Below are positions 28,086 through 36,586 of a stretch of 64,000 bases of DNA, in pieces. This DNA is from CAIXSC01 sp046349855 (lineage in GTDB: Bacteria; Planctomycetota; Planctomycetia; Pirellulales; Pirellulaceae): the NCBI GenBank assembly GCA_046349855.1, contig JAXMBM010000010.1:1-64000 (forward strand). The letters run 5' to 3'. The notes below the pieces were generated by a model. That model searched no databases. It saw nothing but the letters and a program-made list of their open reading frames with translations, and was not told where the DNA came from. The position numbers and the translations under genes are program-made. Position 1 is the first letter of the stretch. Every line of letters begins with the position of its first letter.

Positions 28086-29108
28086 TCAGCGAGTGACCTC
28101 GCGGGCCTTGGCTTCCAGTTCGCGCTGGCGCGGACCGGAGCAGCGCCGCGCTGCCTGTTGATAGAAGATGCGGGCGACGCCGAGCTTACCTTGAGCCTCG
28201 GCAGCTCGGGCTTGCGCGACCAATTGTTCGAGCTCGTCGTTCTCATGATTGGCGAGTTGTGCTTGGCGACGGCGTATTTCGGCGACGCTCTCGTCGCCTC
28301 GCGTGGCGGTGCTGTCGGCGGCGGGAAGTGATTGGCCGTCGGCGGGCACGTCCGGGCCGCTGGCTGGTGACTCGGGTCCACCGGTGGCGGCGCGGGCCGA
28401 AGGTGCTGGACGACGCAAGGCCAGGGAGTGGGCGTGCGGATCGTCGGGTTTGTCGGTGCCGCGGCGGCGGTCCGGCTGAGCGGGAAGCGTCGCGGGCGGT
28501 GGTCCAGCAACCGCGGTGAAGTCGGCGGGAGAGGGTTCGAGCGGTGTGGCGCCGGACGGAGTACGGTCGCTCTCGGGGCGCGCTCCACCGCGATCACCTT
28601 GCCGCAGGCGGGCGAGTCGCTCATCCAAGGGGCTGCGGAATTCGGCCTGACCGACCACGGGCACCCAACCCGTGACGAAGGGGGTCAACTGCGTATCGAA
28701 GAAGGCTCCGGCGCCGCCGTTGGGCAGAGTCAGGATGGGGGCCTGGGTTACCATGCTGCGGTTCGAACCCTGGCCCGCGATGAAATCAAAAAAGAAGCCG
28801 CCATTGGTGCCACCTCGAGCGAAGCCGAAGCGAGCCGCCGAATTGGGGTCGAAACCACCGAAGGCCGGCGTTACTCCGCCATAGCCACCGTTATCGAAGA
28901 ACACGCCGCCATTGGGCCCGTTCAGGCGGAATCCCCAGTGGATCCCGAACATTTCGTAGAAGCCATTGCTGAGATAGTTGCGCGGCATGGTGGAGGTCAC
29001 CTGTTGCGCCGCTGCGGGATGAGGTGAGAGGCTGGCGGAGGAAGACAACGTGGCCAGCAGGAGGAGCGAGGCTGCGGGAAAGAACGGTGTCCGGCGCTGT
29101 CCGACCAT
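28086..29108 (-). CDS. Secreted glycine/phenylalanine-rich protein, unknown function
   Basis: 340 residues. A signal peptide (about 1-35, ending near AAAQQ) is followed by a Gly/Phe/Asn-rich beta region (about 40-165, with GGYGGVTPAFGGFDPNS and GTNGGFFFDF), a long Pro/Arg/Ala-rich disordered linker (about 165-275) and a C-terminal helix (about 280-338, ELEQLVAQARAAEAQGKLG) resembling a single TPR-like unit. The start follows GGAGG. This layout occurs as conserved planctomycete hypotheticals; the role is unknown. Confidence 0.7.
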   Translation of the reverse strand: MVGQRRTPFFPAASLLLLATLSSSASLSPHPAAAQQVTSTMPRNYLSNGFYEMFGIHWGFRLNGPNGGVFFDNGGYGGVTPAFGGFDPNSAARFGFARGGTNGGFFFDFIAGQGSNRSMVTQAPILTLPNGGAGAFFDTQLTPFVTGWVPVVGQAEFRSPLDERLARLRQGDRGGARPESDRTPSGATPLEPSPADFTAVAGPPPATLPAQPDRRRGTDKPDDPHAHSLALRRPAPSARAATGGPESPASGPDVPADGQSLPAADSTATRGDESVAEIRRRQAQLANHENDELEQLVAQARAAEAQGKLGVARIFYQQAARRCSGPRQRELEAKAREVTR

Positions 29109-29207
29109 GGTCACACCCTCCACGAGACTGGCATCATTCTAAGCGGGCTTCGGCTAAAAAGGAAAGGGAAATGCGCGGGCTGGCAGGCGGAAGGGGAGGG
29201 GCAGATT

Positions 29208-31607
29208 ATGGCCGTTGATCCCATTTGTGGAATGGCCGTCGATGAACGGACGTCGATGCGGGCGGAACGGCAGGGGGTGACGTACTACTTCTGTTGTGAA
29301 CATTGCCGGCGGAAGTTCCTGGGAGTGGAACCGCAACGCCCTGAGGGCGGTGAGATTTCTGGCTACTTCTGTCCGATGTGTCCCGAAGTGCACAGTCCGC
29401 GGCCGGCCGCTTGTCCGATCTGCGGCATGGACCTGGAGCCGGAGGTGGCGGCGAGCGGGTCGGAGGTGGGAGGGGAGGCGGGATCCATGGGGATCCGCCT
29501 GCGGCTGGCTGCGGCTGGGAGTCTTGTCGTTGTCGCGGTTCATATGGGTGGGATGATCGGTCTGCCGCTGCCGGCGATCTGGAGGGGGAATTGGGGGATC
29601 GGGTGGGAATGGGTGTTCAGCACGGGGGTGGTGTTCGGTGCGGGGTGGCCGATCCTGGAACGCGCGGTTCGGAGTCTCGTGAATCGGCAGCTCAATATGT
29701 TCACCTTGGTCGGTTTGGGGACGGTCGCGGCGTACGCGTACAGCGTTTTTGTGGTGTTCCAGTCGTGGGGCGCGGAAGACGGCGGAGAGGTGTTGCCGGT
29801 GCATCATGGGGGGCCACAGGCGGCAGGCGGAGTTACGGGGTTGTATTTCGAATCAGCGGCGGTGATCACGACGCTGGTGTTGCTCGGTCAGGTGATCGAA
29901 CAGCGATCGCGGCGTCGAACGGGGGAAGCGATTCGTGGGTTGCTTGATCTGGCACCACCGGTCGCGAGTGTGGTCAAAGGAGTGGAGGAGCGCGTTGTCC
30001 CGCTTGGCGAAGTCATGCCGGGGGATGTGCTCCGAGTACGACCGGGTGAGAAGGTACCGGTGGACGGCCAGGTGCTCGACGGGCTGGGGAGCGTCTCGGA
30101 GGCGATGATTACCGGGGAACCGGTGCCGGTGACGAAGGTGGCCGGTGATCCGGTGATGGGCGGGACGCTGAACGAGGCGGGGACGTTTACGTTGCGGGCG
30201 GAGCGAGTGGGCAGCCAGACGCTGCTGGCCCAGATCGTGCAGTTGATAGGGCGAGCGCAGCGTAGTCGAGCACCAATACAGCGGGTGGCGGATCAGGTCG
30301 CCGCCTGGTTTGTGCCCGCCGTGGTGGGGATCGCCGTGGCGACGCTGGGAATCTGGTGGCTGATCGAGGGGCAGGATGGATTGGGGCGAGCATTGTCGCA
30401 TGCGATTGCCGTGTTGATCATCGCCTGTCCCTGCGCGATCGGCCTGGCGACACCTATGTCGTTGGTCGTGGGAATGGGAAGGGGGGCGCGGGAAGGGGTG
30501 CTGGTGCGCGACGCGGAGGTACTGGAACGTCTGGAACGGGTAAATCTGGTGGCCTTGGACAAGACGGGCACGATCACTGCCGGGCGGCCAGCAGTGCAAC
30601 GGATCGTCGCGGCGGAATGGCTTGGTGAAGAGGAACTCCTGAGGTTGGCGGCGGCGGTCGAGCAAGGCAGTGCGCACCCGTTGGCCCGTGCGGTGGTCGG
30701 AGCTGCCGTCGCTCGGGGGTTGGTTCTCGACCAGGCAACGGAGTTTGTGGCCGAGGTGGGGCGGGGGGTGAAAGCACGGGTTAATGGGCGAGATGTCCGA
30801 GTTGGTACTCGGGACTACTGCGACGCATCGGAGGTACGCCCCTCAGCTTTCGTGCCGCTGGTGACCATCGGTCTTCGGGTGGAGACCGAAACGCCGTCGA
30901 ACGCTGACCATTGGAGCGAGATCGACGAAGAGCGGCACCGGGAGGAATGGACTCAGCAGGGACTCACGGTGTTGTATGTTTCGATTGATCGTCGACCAGG
31001 CGGGCTCTTGGCACTGGCGGATCCGGTACAGTCCACGGCACGGGCCGCGTTGCAGCAACTTGCCGAAGCGGGGATGCAGTTGGTGATGTTGACGGGCGAT
31101 GGCGAACGGACGGCGCTCGAAGTCGCTCGAGGTCTGCCGCTGCGGGAGATCCACGCGGAGCTGCTGCCGCAAGCGAAGGTCAATTTGCTCAGGCGTTACC
31201 AGAAGGAGGGGATGTGTACGGCGATGTTGGGAGACGGCGTGAACGACGCGCCGGCACTGGCGGTCGCCGACGTGGGAGTCGCGATGGGGACGGGGAGTGA
31301 CATTGCCATTGAAAGTGCCGGTGTTACCTTGGTGCGTGGTGATTTGAGGGCGTTTGTCCGAGCGCGAGATTTGAGCCGAGAGGTGATGCGGAACATTCGG
31401 CAGAATCTCTTCTTTGCGTTCTTTTACAATGTTCTGGGAATACCCCTCGCCGCCGGTATCCTGGTTCCCTGGTTTGGTATTTCCTTAAATCCCATGTTCG
31501 CGGCGGCGGCGATGAGCATGAGTTCGGTGTCGGTGATCGCCAATGCGCTGAGGTTGAATCGATCTCTCTCGGTACATCGTGGTTCTTCGACGGTGGTTGG
31601 TCATTGA
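29208..31607 (+). CDS. Copper-type heavy-metal P-type ATPase with YHS and HMBD modules
   Basis: 799 residues. An N-terminal YHS domain (1-40, with DPICGM and Cys29, Cys30, Cys33) and a heavy-metal-binding domain with CPMC (55-58) and CPIC (69-72) replace the usual HMA domain. The pump has the metal motif CPC (407-409), phosphorylated Asp451 (DKTGT), HP (490-491), TGD and GDGVNDAPAL. CPC indicates copper or silver export across the inner membrane. Upstream is AGGGGAGGGG. It is monocistronic, diverging from the secreted-protein gene 99 bases away. Confidence 0.94.
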   Translation: MAVDPICGMAVDERTSMRAERQGVTYYFCCEHCRRKFLGVEPQRPEGGEISGYFCPMCPEVHSPRPAACPICGMDLEPEVAASGSEVGGEAGSMGIRLRLAAAGSLVVVAVHMGGMIGLPLPAIWRGNWGIGWEWVFSTGVVFGAGWPILERAVRSLVNRQLNMFTLVGLGTVAAYAYSVFVVFQSWGAEDGGEVLPVHHGGPQAAGGVTGLYFESAAVITTLVLLGQVIEQRSRRRTGEAIRGLLDLAPPVASVVKGVEERVVPLGEVMPGDVLRVRPGEKVPVDGQVLDGLGSVSEAMITGEPVPVTKVAGDPVMGGTLNEAGTFTLRAERVGSQTLLAQIVQLIGRAQRSRAPIQRVADQVAAWFVPAVVGIAVATLGIWWLIEGQDGLGRALSHAIAVLIIACPCAIGLATPMSLVVGMGRGAREGVLVRDAEVLERLERVNLVALDKTGTITAGRPAVQRIVAAEWLGEEELLRLAAAVEQGSAHPLARAVVGAAVARGLVLDQATEFVAEVGRGVKARVNGRDVRVGTRDYCDASEVRPSAFVPLVTIGLRVETETPSNADHWSEIDEERHREEWTQQGLTVLYVSIDRRPGGLLALADPVQSTARAALQQLAEAGMQLVMLTGDGERTALEVARGLPLREIHAELLPQAKVNLLRRYQKEGMCTAMLGDGVNDAPALAVADVGVAMGTGSDIAIESAGVTLVRGDLRAFVRARDLSREVMRNIRQNLFFAFFYNVLGIPLAAGILVPWFGISLNPMFAAAAMSMSSVSVIANALRLNRSLSVHRGSSTVVGH

Positions 31608-31687
31608 CCGCGACCGAGTTGCACTGGAGCGAGCTCTCGGTAAACTGCTTCTCTGTGGGGCGCCCTGGTGAGAGAAGGGGGCGTACG

Positions 31688-32725
31688 ATGCCCTGGAATC
31701 GTCGACGGGACCTGATCGATCATTCGACGGTCGGTTTGTATCACTGCTTCAGCCGCTGCGTGCGGCGGAGCTTTCTGTTGGGCACGGAGCTGGGGGGGCT
31801 GGATATCAGCCACCGCCAGGATTGGGTGCGGCAGCGGCTGGAGGCGCTGGCCAGCATTTTCTCTGTGGACGTCTGCGACCATACGGTGATGGACAATCAC
31901 CTGCACGTGATCCTGCGCAATCGGCCGGAGGTGGTGCATGGCTGGTCGAACGAAGAGGTGGCCCGGCGGTGGCTGCGGCTGTCTCGGCGGGCGCTCGAGC
32001 TGCTGCGGGAGCCGACGAAGAAGCGCGTGCAGGCGCTGCTGCGGGACAAGAAGCGGATGGCTGAGCTGCGTCGGCGGCTGAGCAACATCAGCTGGTTCAT
32101 GTTGATGCTCAACGAACCGCTGGCCCGGGCGGCGAATGCGGAAGACGACGTGTCGGGGCATTTTTTCGGCGAGCGATTTGGGAGTGTGCGGCTGAGGAAC
32201 AACGAAGAGGCGTTGTTGGCGAGTCTGTACGTGAACCTGAATCCGGTGCGCGCGGGGCTGGCGTTGACGCCGGAGGACTCGCGGTACACGGCGGCCTGCG
32301 ATCGGATCGAGGATCGGCAGGAGGAGCAGGCGTTGCGAGCGGCGGCGGGGGTGGGTCCGGAGTTCAACCTGAAGGAGCAGCTGACGCGTCGGTGCTCGGG
32401 CTGGATGGCACCGCTGTGGGTCGAGGGGGATGACTACGACGGGGTGGGAGCGGGTCGTCGGGCGTCGAACAAGGGATTCTTGATGATCCGGCTGGACCCG
32501 TACCTGGAGTTGCTGGACGAGTGTGGTCGGCAGGAGGTGGCGGGGAAGCGGGGAGTGATTCCGGCGGAGCTGCCACCGATTTTGGAGCGGCTGGGATTGG
32601 ACCGGGAGCGTTGGGCGGAGGCGTCGAAGCGGGCGGCGAAGCGATTTGCACGGATCGCGGAGAAGGCCGAGGCGTTGCGGCGTGAGGCACGTCGGGCGTC
32701 GGAGCGACGGCAGGATCGCCCTTGA
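31688..32725 (+). CDS. REP-associated tyrosine transposase-like protein (Y1/HUH family)
   Basis: 345 residues. The Y1 transposase fold has YHCFSRC, the HUH-type motif MDNHLHVIL (metal-binding HxH) and YVNLNPVRAGL carrying the conserved Tyr. The C-terminal part (about 220-345) is basic and helical. RAYT proteins nick and rejoin single-stranded DNA and are thought to spread REP hairpins. The start at MPWNRRR follows AGAAGGGGGCG. No IS200-like ends are evident, but the downstream intergenic stretch has GGTGGGA repeats and a nested dyad at 33094-33127. Confidence 0.85.
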   Translation: MPWNRRRDLIDHSTVGLYHCFSRCVRRSFLLGTELGGLDISHRQDWVRQRLEALASIFSVDVCDHTVMDNHLHVILRNRPEVVHGWSNEEVARRWLRLSRRALELLREPTKKRVQALLRDKKRMAELRRRLSNISWFMLMLNEPLARAANAEDDVSGHFFGERFGSVRLRNNEEALLASLYVNLNPVRAGLALTPEDSRYTAACDRIEDRQEEQALRAAAGVGPEFNLKEQLTRRCSGWMAPLWVEGDDYDGVGAGRRASNKGFLMIRLDPYLELLDECGRQEVAGKRGVIPAELPPILERLGLDRERWAEASKRAAKRFARIAEKAEALRREARRASERRQDRP

Positions 32726-33151
32726 ATCGAGCGGGAAGACGGGTGGGGAAACAGGTGGGATGCCAGGTGGGAACAGGTGGGAAGACAGGCAGGAAGTGGA
32801 GTGCATCCGCTGAGGGCTTGGTGGCCGAACGGCAGCGGGGCCGGCTTCGGACCTCCCCATTCATCTTAAGAACACCACCCGTTCAGGCGATTCAATGTTG
32901 AAGCCGGTCTGTTTTTGAGCGCCGACAGGGGGGCTCAGGGTTCGGGGTGCGCGCCGAGCGGTTTGGATTAGGCGAGCGACGTTCGTACTGAGATGGTGCG
33001 GGCGAGAAAAATGTATCGGACCGAATGCCCTTACCTGCCCCACTTCGTGCGAATGCCCCAGATTGCGCATTTATTGCGAGTGGGCATCAAACATAGACAG
33101 TCTACGGCCAGAAGCCTAGACAGTCTAAACCGAAAAGCCCAGCGGGGCGGG
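32726..33151. other. Repeat-containing intergenic stretch (426 bases)
   Basis: No gene is convincing here. It starts with four loosely tandem copies of GGTGGG(A) at 32749-32785, spaced 10-16 bases. It ends with the paired TAGACAGTCTA palindromes at 33094-33127. The stretch separates the transposase from the ABC permease. A plus-strand frame at 32993-33193 has no family features and was left out. Confidence 0.6.
33094..33127. repeat. Nested palindrome: two TAGACAGTCTA copies forming a 34-base dyad
   Basis: TAGACAGTCTA lies at 33094-33104 and 33117-33127. Each copy is itself an odd palindrome, and the segment between (CGGC...GCC) is also complementary, so the whole can fold as one hairpin or cruciform. 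It lies in the transposase's 3' flank, 25 bases past the ABC permease gene's 3' end. Confidence 0.75.
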
Positions 33152-35056
33152 CTACATCGCGTCACCGGAAACTCGCCATCTTGCGCGGAATAGCCACATC
33201 ATGAACAGCAGCAGCAGACCGTTCAGAGTCAGCGTGAACACCACATACCCGATGAATATGAACCAGTCTCCCCGCGGCGGTTGCGTCAGATCATTTCGCA
33301 CCAAAGGGTCAGGGTACAGAGGCACCTCAAAGGACGCCGAATAGGGGCTGGCAATACCCAACAACTTGGTCCAGTGACGCCGCGGCCGAAACGAGGAACT
33401 CTCCGGACCGCGTCCTCCCCCCTCCGCTTGCGCCAAGCCACCGCTCGGCACCGCTCCCGCCATCGCTCCGCCCACCCCAGCCTCGCGCCCCCCACCATCG
33501 CTCGCCCCGGGGACTGCCGAGCCGTTCTGCCCCGACGGTTCGTTCCCCGACGTCCCTCGCCTTCCCGTCGACCCTCCGCCTCGTCCGCGACGCTCCCGTC
33601 CACCGGTCGGCGCATTCTGAGCCGACGCCACGATCCAACCCGTCTCCTGGGGAAAAAATGTGCGGGCAAAATAATCCACCGCCAGCGGTGCAAAAAACAG
33701 AAAGACGATCAACGCATACGTCGTCATCATGCTCACGGCACTCTTGCGGAACAACACCGAACAGAAGAGTGCCAGCACCGCGGTCGTGAGACACGTGAGC
33801 AGAATGATCGCCAGGTATGCCGCAACGGCACCCAGGTTCGACCAGTACGCTTGCACCATGATCGCCGCCAAGAGGACGGGCCAGACGAGAAACATCGTCA
33901 ATACACTCGAAATCCTCAGGCCCGCCAGGAGCTTTCCCCAGAGAATCTGCCAGGGACTGATCACCGTGGTAAGCAACAGATCCAACGTCTCCCGCTCCCG
34001 CTCACTCGTGACACTGCCGGCGGAAAATACAGGCCCGACCAGCAGGTTGAAGAACAGGACATAGGCGATGTAAAGAGCGGCGAACTGAGGCGCGATATAC
34101 AGGCATACCGCCATAATCGGGATCGCAAGAAACATGCTCACCTGAATCACCAGCCGCAGCATCAGCGTGCCCTGGCTGAAGATCTCGCTCCGCACCTCCT
34201 TGTCATAAACCGGATTCGCTCCATCCTCCATCAGATCGTCACGCTTGGCAGGCGCAAACATGCGGTCCGGAAACTGATCGCGATTGATCACCAACCCGAC
34301 CGCCTCCTGAGCCTCCTGTTCGAGGTCCACGACCTCCTTCCCTTCGCTTCCCACATCCGGCGGGTGCAGCAGGCGGACCGAGGTATTGACAAACAGCAGG
34401 AAAAAAATAGCGGCGGCCCCGGCTGGCAACACCGTAACGGTCAGCAGCAGACGCAGCCAGGCCTGACTGTCCGCCAAAGCAAACCACACCAGCACGCCCG
34501 TCAGAGCCAACGGCAAGATGACCAGATACGATACCACCAGCGAAGCCGCCGTGCGCTTGAAGTAACTGCTGCACGCGACACTGATCATGCCAAACGTCAC
34601 GACCGAGACGATCAGCCCCAGGTACGCCGCCAATACCTCGTACAATGAAACGCCCCCCAACGGCAAACAGAGCATCACGATGGGGAGCGACGCAAAAATC
34701 AGCGCTGCCAGATGGGTGAGCGACGCCAGCAGCTTGCCCAGCACAATCGCCGCCGGCCGCAAGGGACTCGCCAATAACATCTCGTACGTCTTGCGTTCCT
34801 TTTCTCCCGTGATCGTGCCCGCCGCAAAACTGGGCGCCATCAGCGACGCCAACAGATACTGACCGCAGAAAAACAGGTCGATCAACTGCCGCGCCGATTC
34901 ATGCCGCGTCGGATCCACTCGAGTATCCTGCGGCCAGGCAAAATAGACCACCGATGCCAACAGCGCCTGATAGAGAAACAACAGGACGAACGCCCGGGTC
35001 ATCCGCAGATTGACCAGCAGCTCCCGCTGCAATACGGGATTCTCGACGAGATACAT
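33152..35056 (-). CDS. ABC-2 type permease with internal duplication
   Basis: 634 residues. Two ABC-2 permease modules lie in one chain: TGEKERKTYEMLLASPLRP with GKLLASL (about 80-115), and TSERERETLDLLLTTVISPW with GKLLAGL (about 350-385). Each is followed by about five or six membrane helices. Between the last two helices is a 90-residue insert (about 480-570) rich in Gly, Arg and Ser, probably disordered. Its ATP-binding partner is not in the neighbourhood. The role resembles gliding/ABC exporter permeases; the substrate is unknown. Confidence 0.85.
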   Translation of the reverse strand: MYLVENPVLQRELLVNLRMTRAFVLLFLYQALLASVVYFAWPQDTRVDPTRHESARQLIDLFFCGQYLLASLMAPSFAAGTITGEKERKTYEMLLASPLRPAAIVLGKLLASLTHLAALIFASLPIVMLCLPLGGVSLYEVLAAYLGLIVSVVTFGMISVACSSYFKRTAASLVVSYLVILPLALTGVLVWFALADSQAWLRLLLTVTVLPAGAAAIFFLLFVNTSVRLLHPPDVGSEGKEVVDLEQEAQEAVGLVINRDQFPDRMFAPAKRDDLMEDGANPVYDKEVRSEIFSQGTLMLRLVIQVSMFLAIPIMAVCLYIAPQFAALYIAYVLFFNLLVGPVFSAGSVTSERERETLDLLLTTVISPWQILWGKLLAGLRISSVLTMFLVWPVLLAAIMVQAYWSNLGAVAAYLAIILLTCLTTAVLALFCSVLFRKSAVSMMTTYALIVFLFFAPLAVDYFARTFFPQETGWIVASAQNAPTGGRERRGRGGGSTGRRGTSGNEPSGQNGSAVPGASDGGGREAGVGGAMAGAVPSGGLAQAEGGGRGPESSSFRPRRHWTKLLGIASPYSASFEVPLYPDPLVRNDLTQPPRGDWFIFIGYVVFTLTLNGLLLLFMMWLFRARWRVSGDAM

Positions 35057-35137
35057 GCGCGTCCTGTCCTCAGCTTCGCCGTCACCTCACGTCACGACCG
35101 CAATTCGACCGTGCAAAACGCAGTCCGTGACCAAGCA

Positions 35138-36352
35138 CTAGAAAGCTCGCGGAGAGACTCGTCCCTGCACCCGGCTCGGCAACCCCTGGATCCGCAGGAA
35201 ACCCTCGGCGTCCGTCTGATTGTACGACCCGCCGCCCTCCATCGTCGCGATCCCCTCGTCATACAAACTCAGAGGACTCGACCGCCGATCCACCAGAACA
35301 TTCCCCTTGTACAACTGCAGTCGCACTTCCCCCGTGGAATGGCGGTGCGCATCGCGGATGAACGCCATGAGCGCATCCATCTTCGCCGTATACCAGAACC
35401 CATAGTAGACCATCTCCGCAACCTCCGGCGCCAACCGGTCCCGCAGGTGCTGCAGATCGCGGTCCATCGTCAACTGTTCGATGTACATCAGCGCCTCATA
35501 CAAGATCGTCATCCCCGGCGACTCGTACACCCCCCGGCTCTTCATCCCCACAAACCGGTTTTCCACCATGTCGATCCGGCCCACGCCATTGCGACCACCC
35601 AACGTGTTGAGCTCCTTGAGCAGCCTGTCCGCCGGCAACCGCTGGCCATTCACGGCCACCGGCACCCCCTGCTCAAACTGCAACGTCACCGCTTCCCGAC
35701 GATCCGGCGCCTGCTCCGGTGACACCGTCATTCCAAACTCGACCAGGTCAAACCCGTTGACCGCCAGATCCTCGAGCTTCCCCGCCTCGTAACTGATGTG
35801 CAGGCAGTTCTCATCCGAACTGTACGGCTTCGCGACCGACGCCTTCACCGGAATATTTCGCTGATTGCAATAAGCAATCATCTCCGTCCGCCCCGGAAAC
35901 GCTCGGCGAAACGGCTCCATCCGCCACGGCGCAATCACCTGCAGCCCCGGCTGCAGAGCGTCCGCCGCCAACTGAAACCGACACTGGTCGTTCCCCTTCC
36001 CGGTCGCGCCGTGAGCGTACGAGTCGGCCCCCACTTCCCGCGCCACCTGCAGGCACTTCCGGGTGATCAACGGCCGAGCAATGGACGTGCCCAGAAGATA
36101 GTGCGTTTCGTACTTGGCACGCCACTGCAGCACCGGGAAGGCAAAGTCCCGCACCAGCTCTTCCTGCGCGTCCACAATCCGAGCACTGGCCGCACCAATG
36201 TCTCGCGCCTTCTTCAGAATCGCCTCGCGATCCTCGCACGGTTGTCCCAGGTCGACGTACACGGCGTGCACCTCGTAACCCTGCTCCATCAACCAGCCGA
36301 GAATCACGGACGTGTCGAGCCCTCCCGAGTAAGCCAGGACGCAACGTGGCAT
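35138..36352 (-). CDS. argG: Argininosuccinate synthase
   Basis: 404 residues. Catalyses ATP-dependent joining of citrulline and aspartate, the penultimate step of arginine synthesis. The PP-loop AYSGGLDTS (about 6-14) and the motifs ARPLITRKC, GATGKGNDQ and KPYSSDENCLH place it confidently. The ATG at MPRCVLAYSGG follows AAGGG; a start seven codons upstream is less likely. It is followed by the ABC permease on the same strand. The divergent recQ lies 234 bases away. No argH is nearby. Confidence 0.97.
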   Translation of the reverse strand: MPRCVLAYSGGLDTSVILGWLMEQGYEVHAVYVDLGQPCEDREAILKKARDIGAASARIVDAQEELVRDFAFPVLQWRAKYETHYLLGTSIARPLITRKCLQVAREVGADSYAHGATGKGNDQCRFQLAADALQPGLQVIAPWRMEPFRRAFPGRTEMIAYCNQRNIPVKASVAKPYSSDENCLHISYEAGKLEDLAVNGFDLVEFGMTVSPEQAPDRREAVTLQFEQGVPVAVNGQRLPADRLLKELNTLGGRNGVGRIDMVENRFVGMKSRGVYESPGMTILYEALMYIEQLTMDRDLQHLRDRLAPEVAEMVYYGFWYTAKMDALMAFIRDAHRHSTGEVRLQLYKGNVLVDRRSSPLSLYDEGIATMEGGGSYNQTDAEGFLRIQGLPSRVQGRVSPRAF

Positions 36353-36586
36353 GGCGATCTGTTTTCCCTTCAACTCATCAGGTCAGTTTCAAAAAAGCGC
36401 GCAGCGCCGCCTATTGTGGTCGCCCTGCCCCGACCCGGCAAGCGGACGAACTCGCCTCCCTCCACCACCGCCCCCACACCGCTTTCCCCAGCACACTCGC
36501 CGAACCCGCTTGTCGCCCACCGTACTGCCCGGGATACTGAAGCCCACTCAACGACCCCGACTCCGGTTCCCTCTGCGAAGCGCAGG

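Noticed and set aside
27874..28331. Plus-strand frames across the period-11 repeat
   Set aside because: They encode only RDAEETQKR-type repeat products and lack a ribosome site or family features.
35798..36586. 263-codon N-terminal extension of RecQ
   Set aside because: It overlaps argG on the opposite strand and has no recognisable fold; RecQ is complete from 36587.
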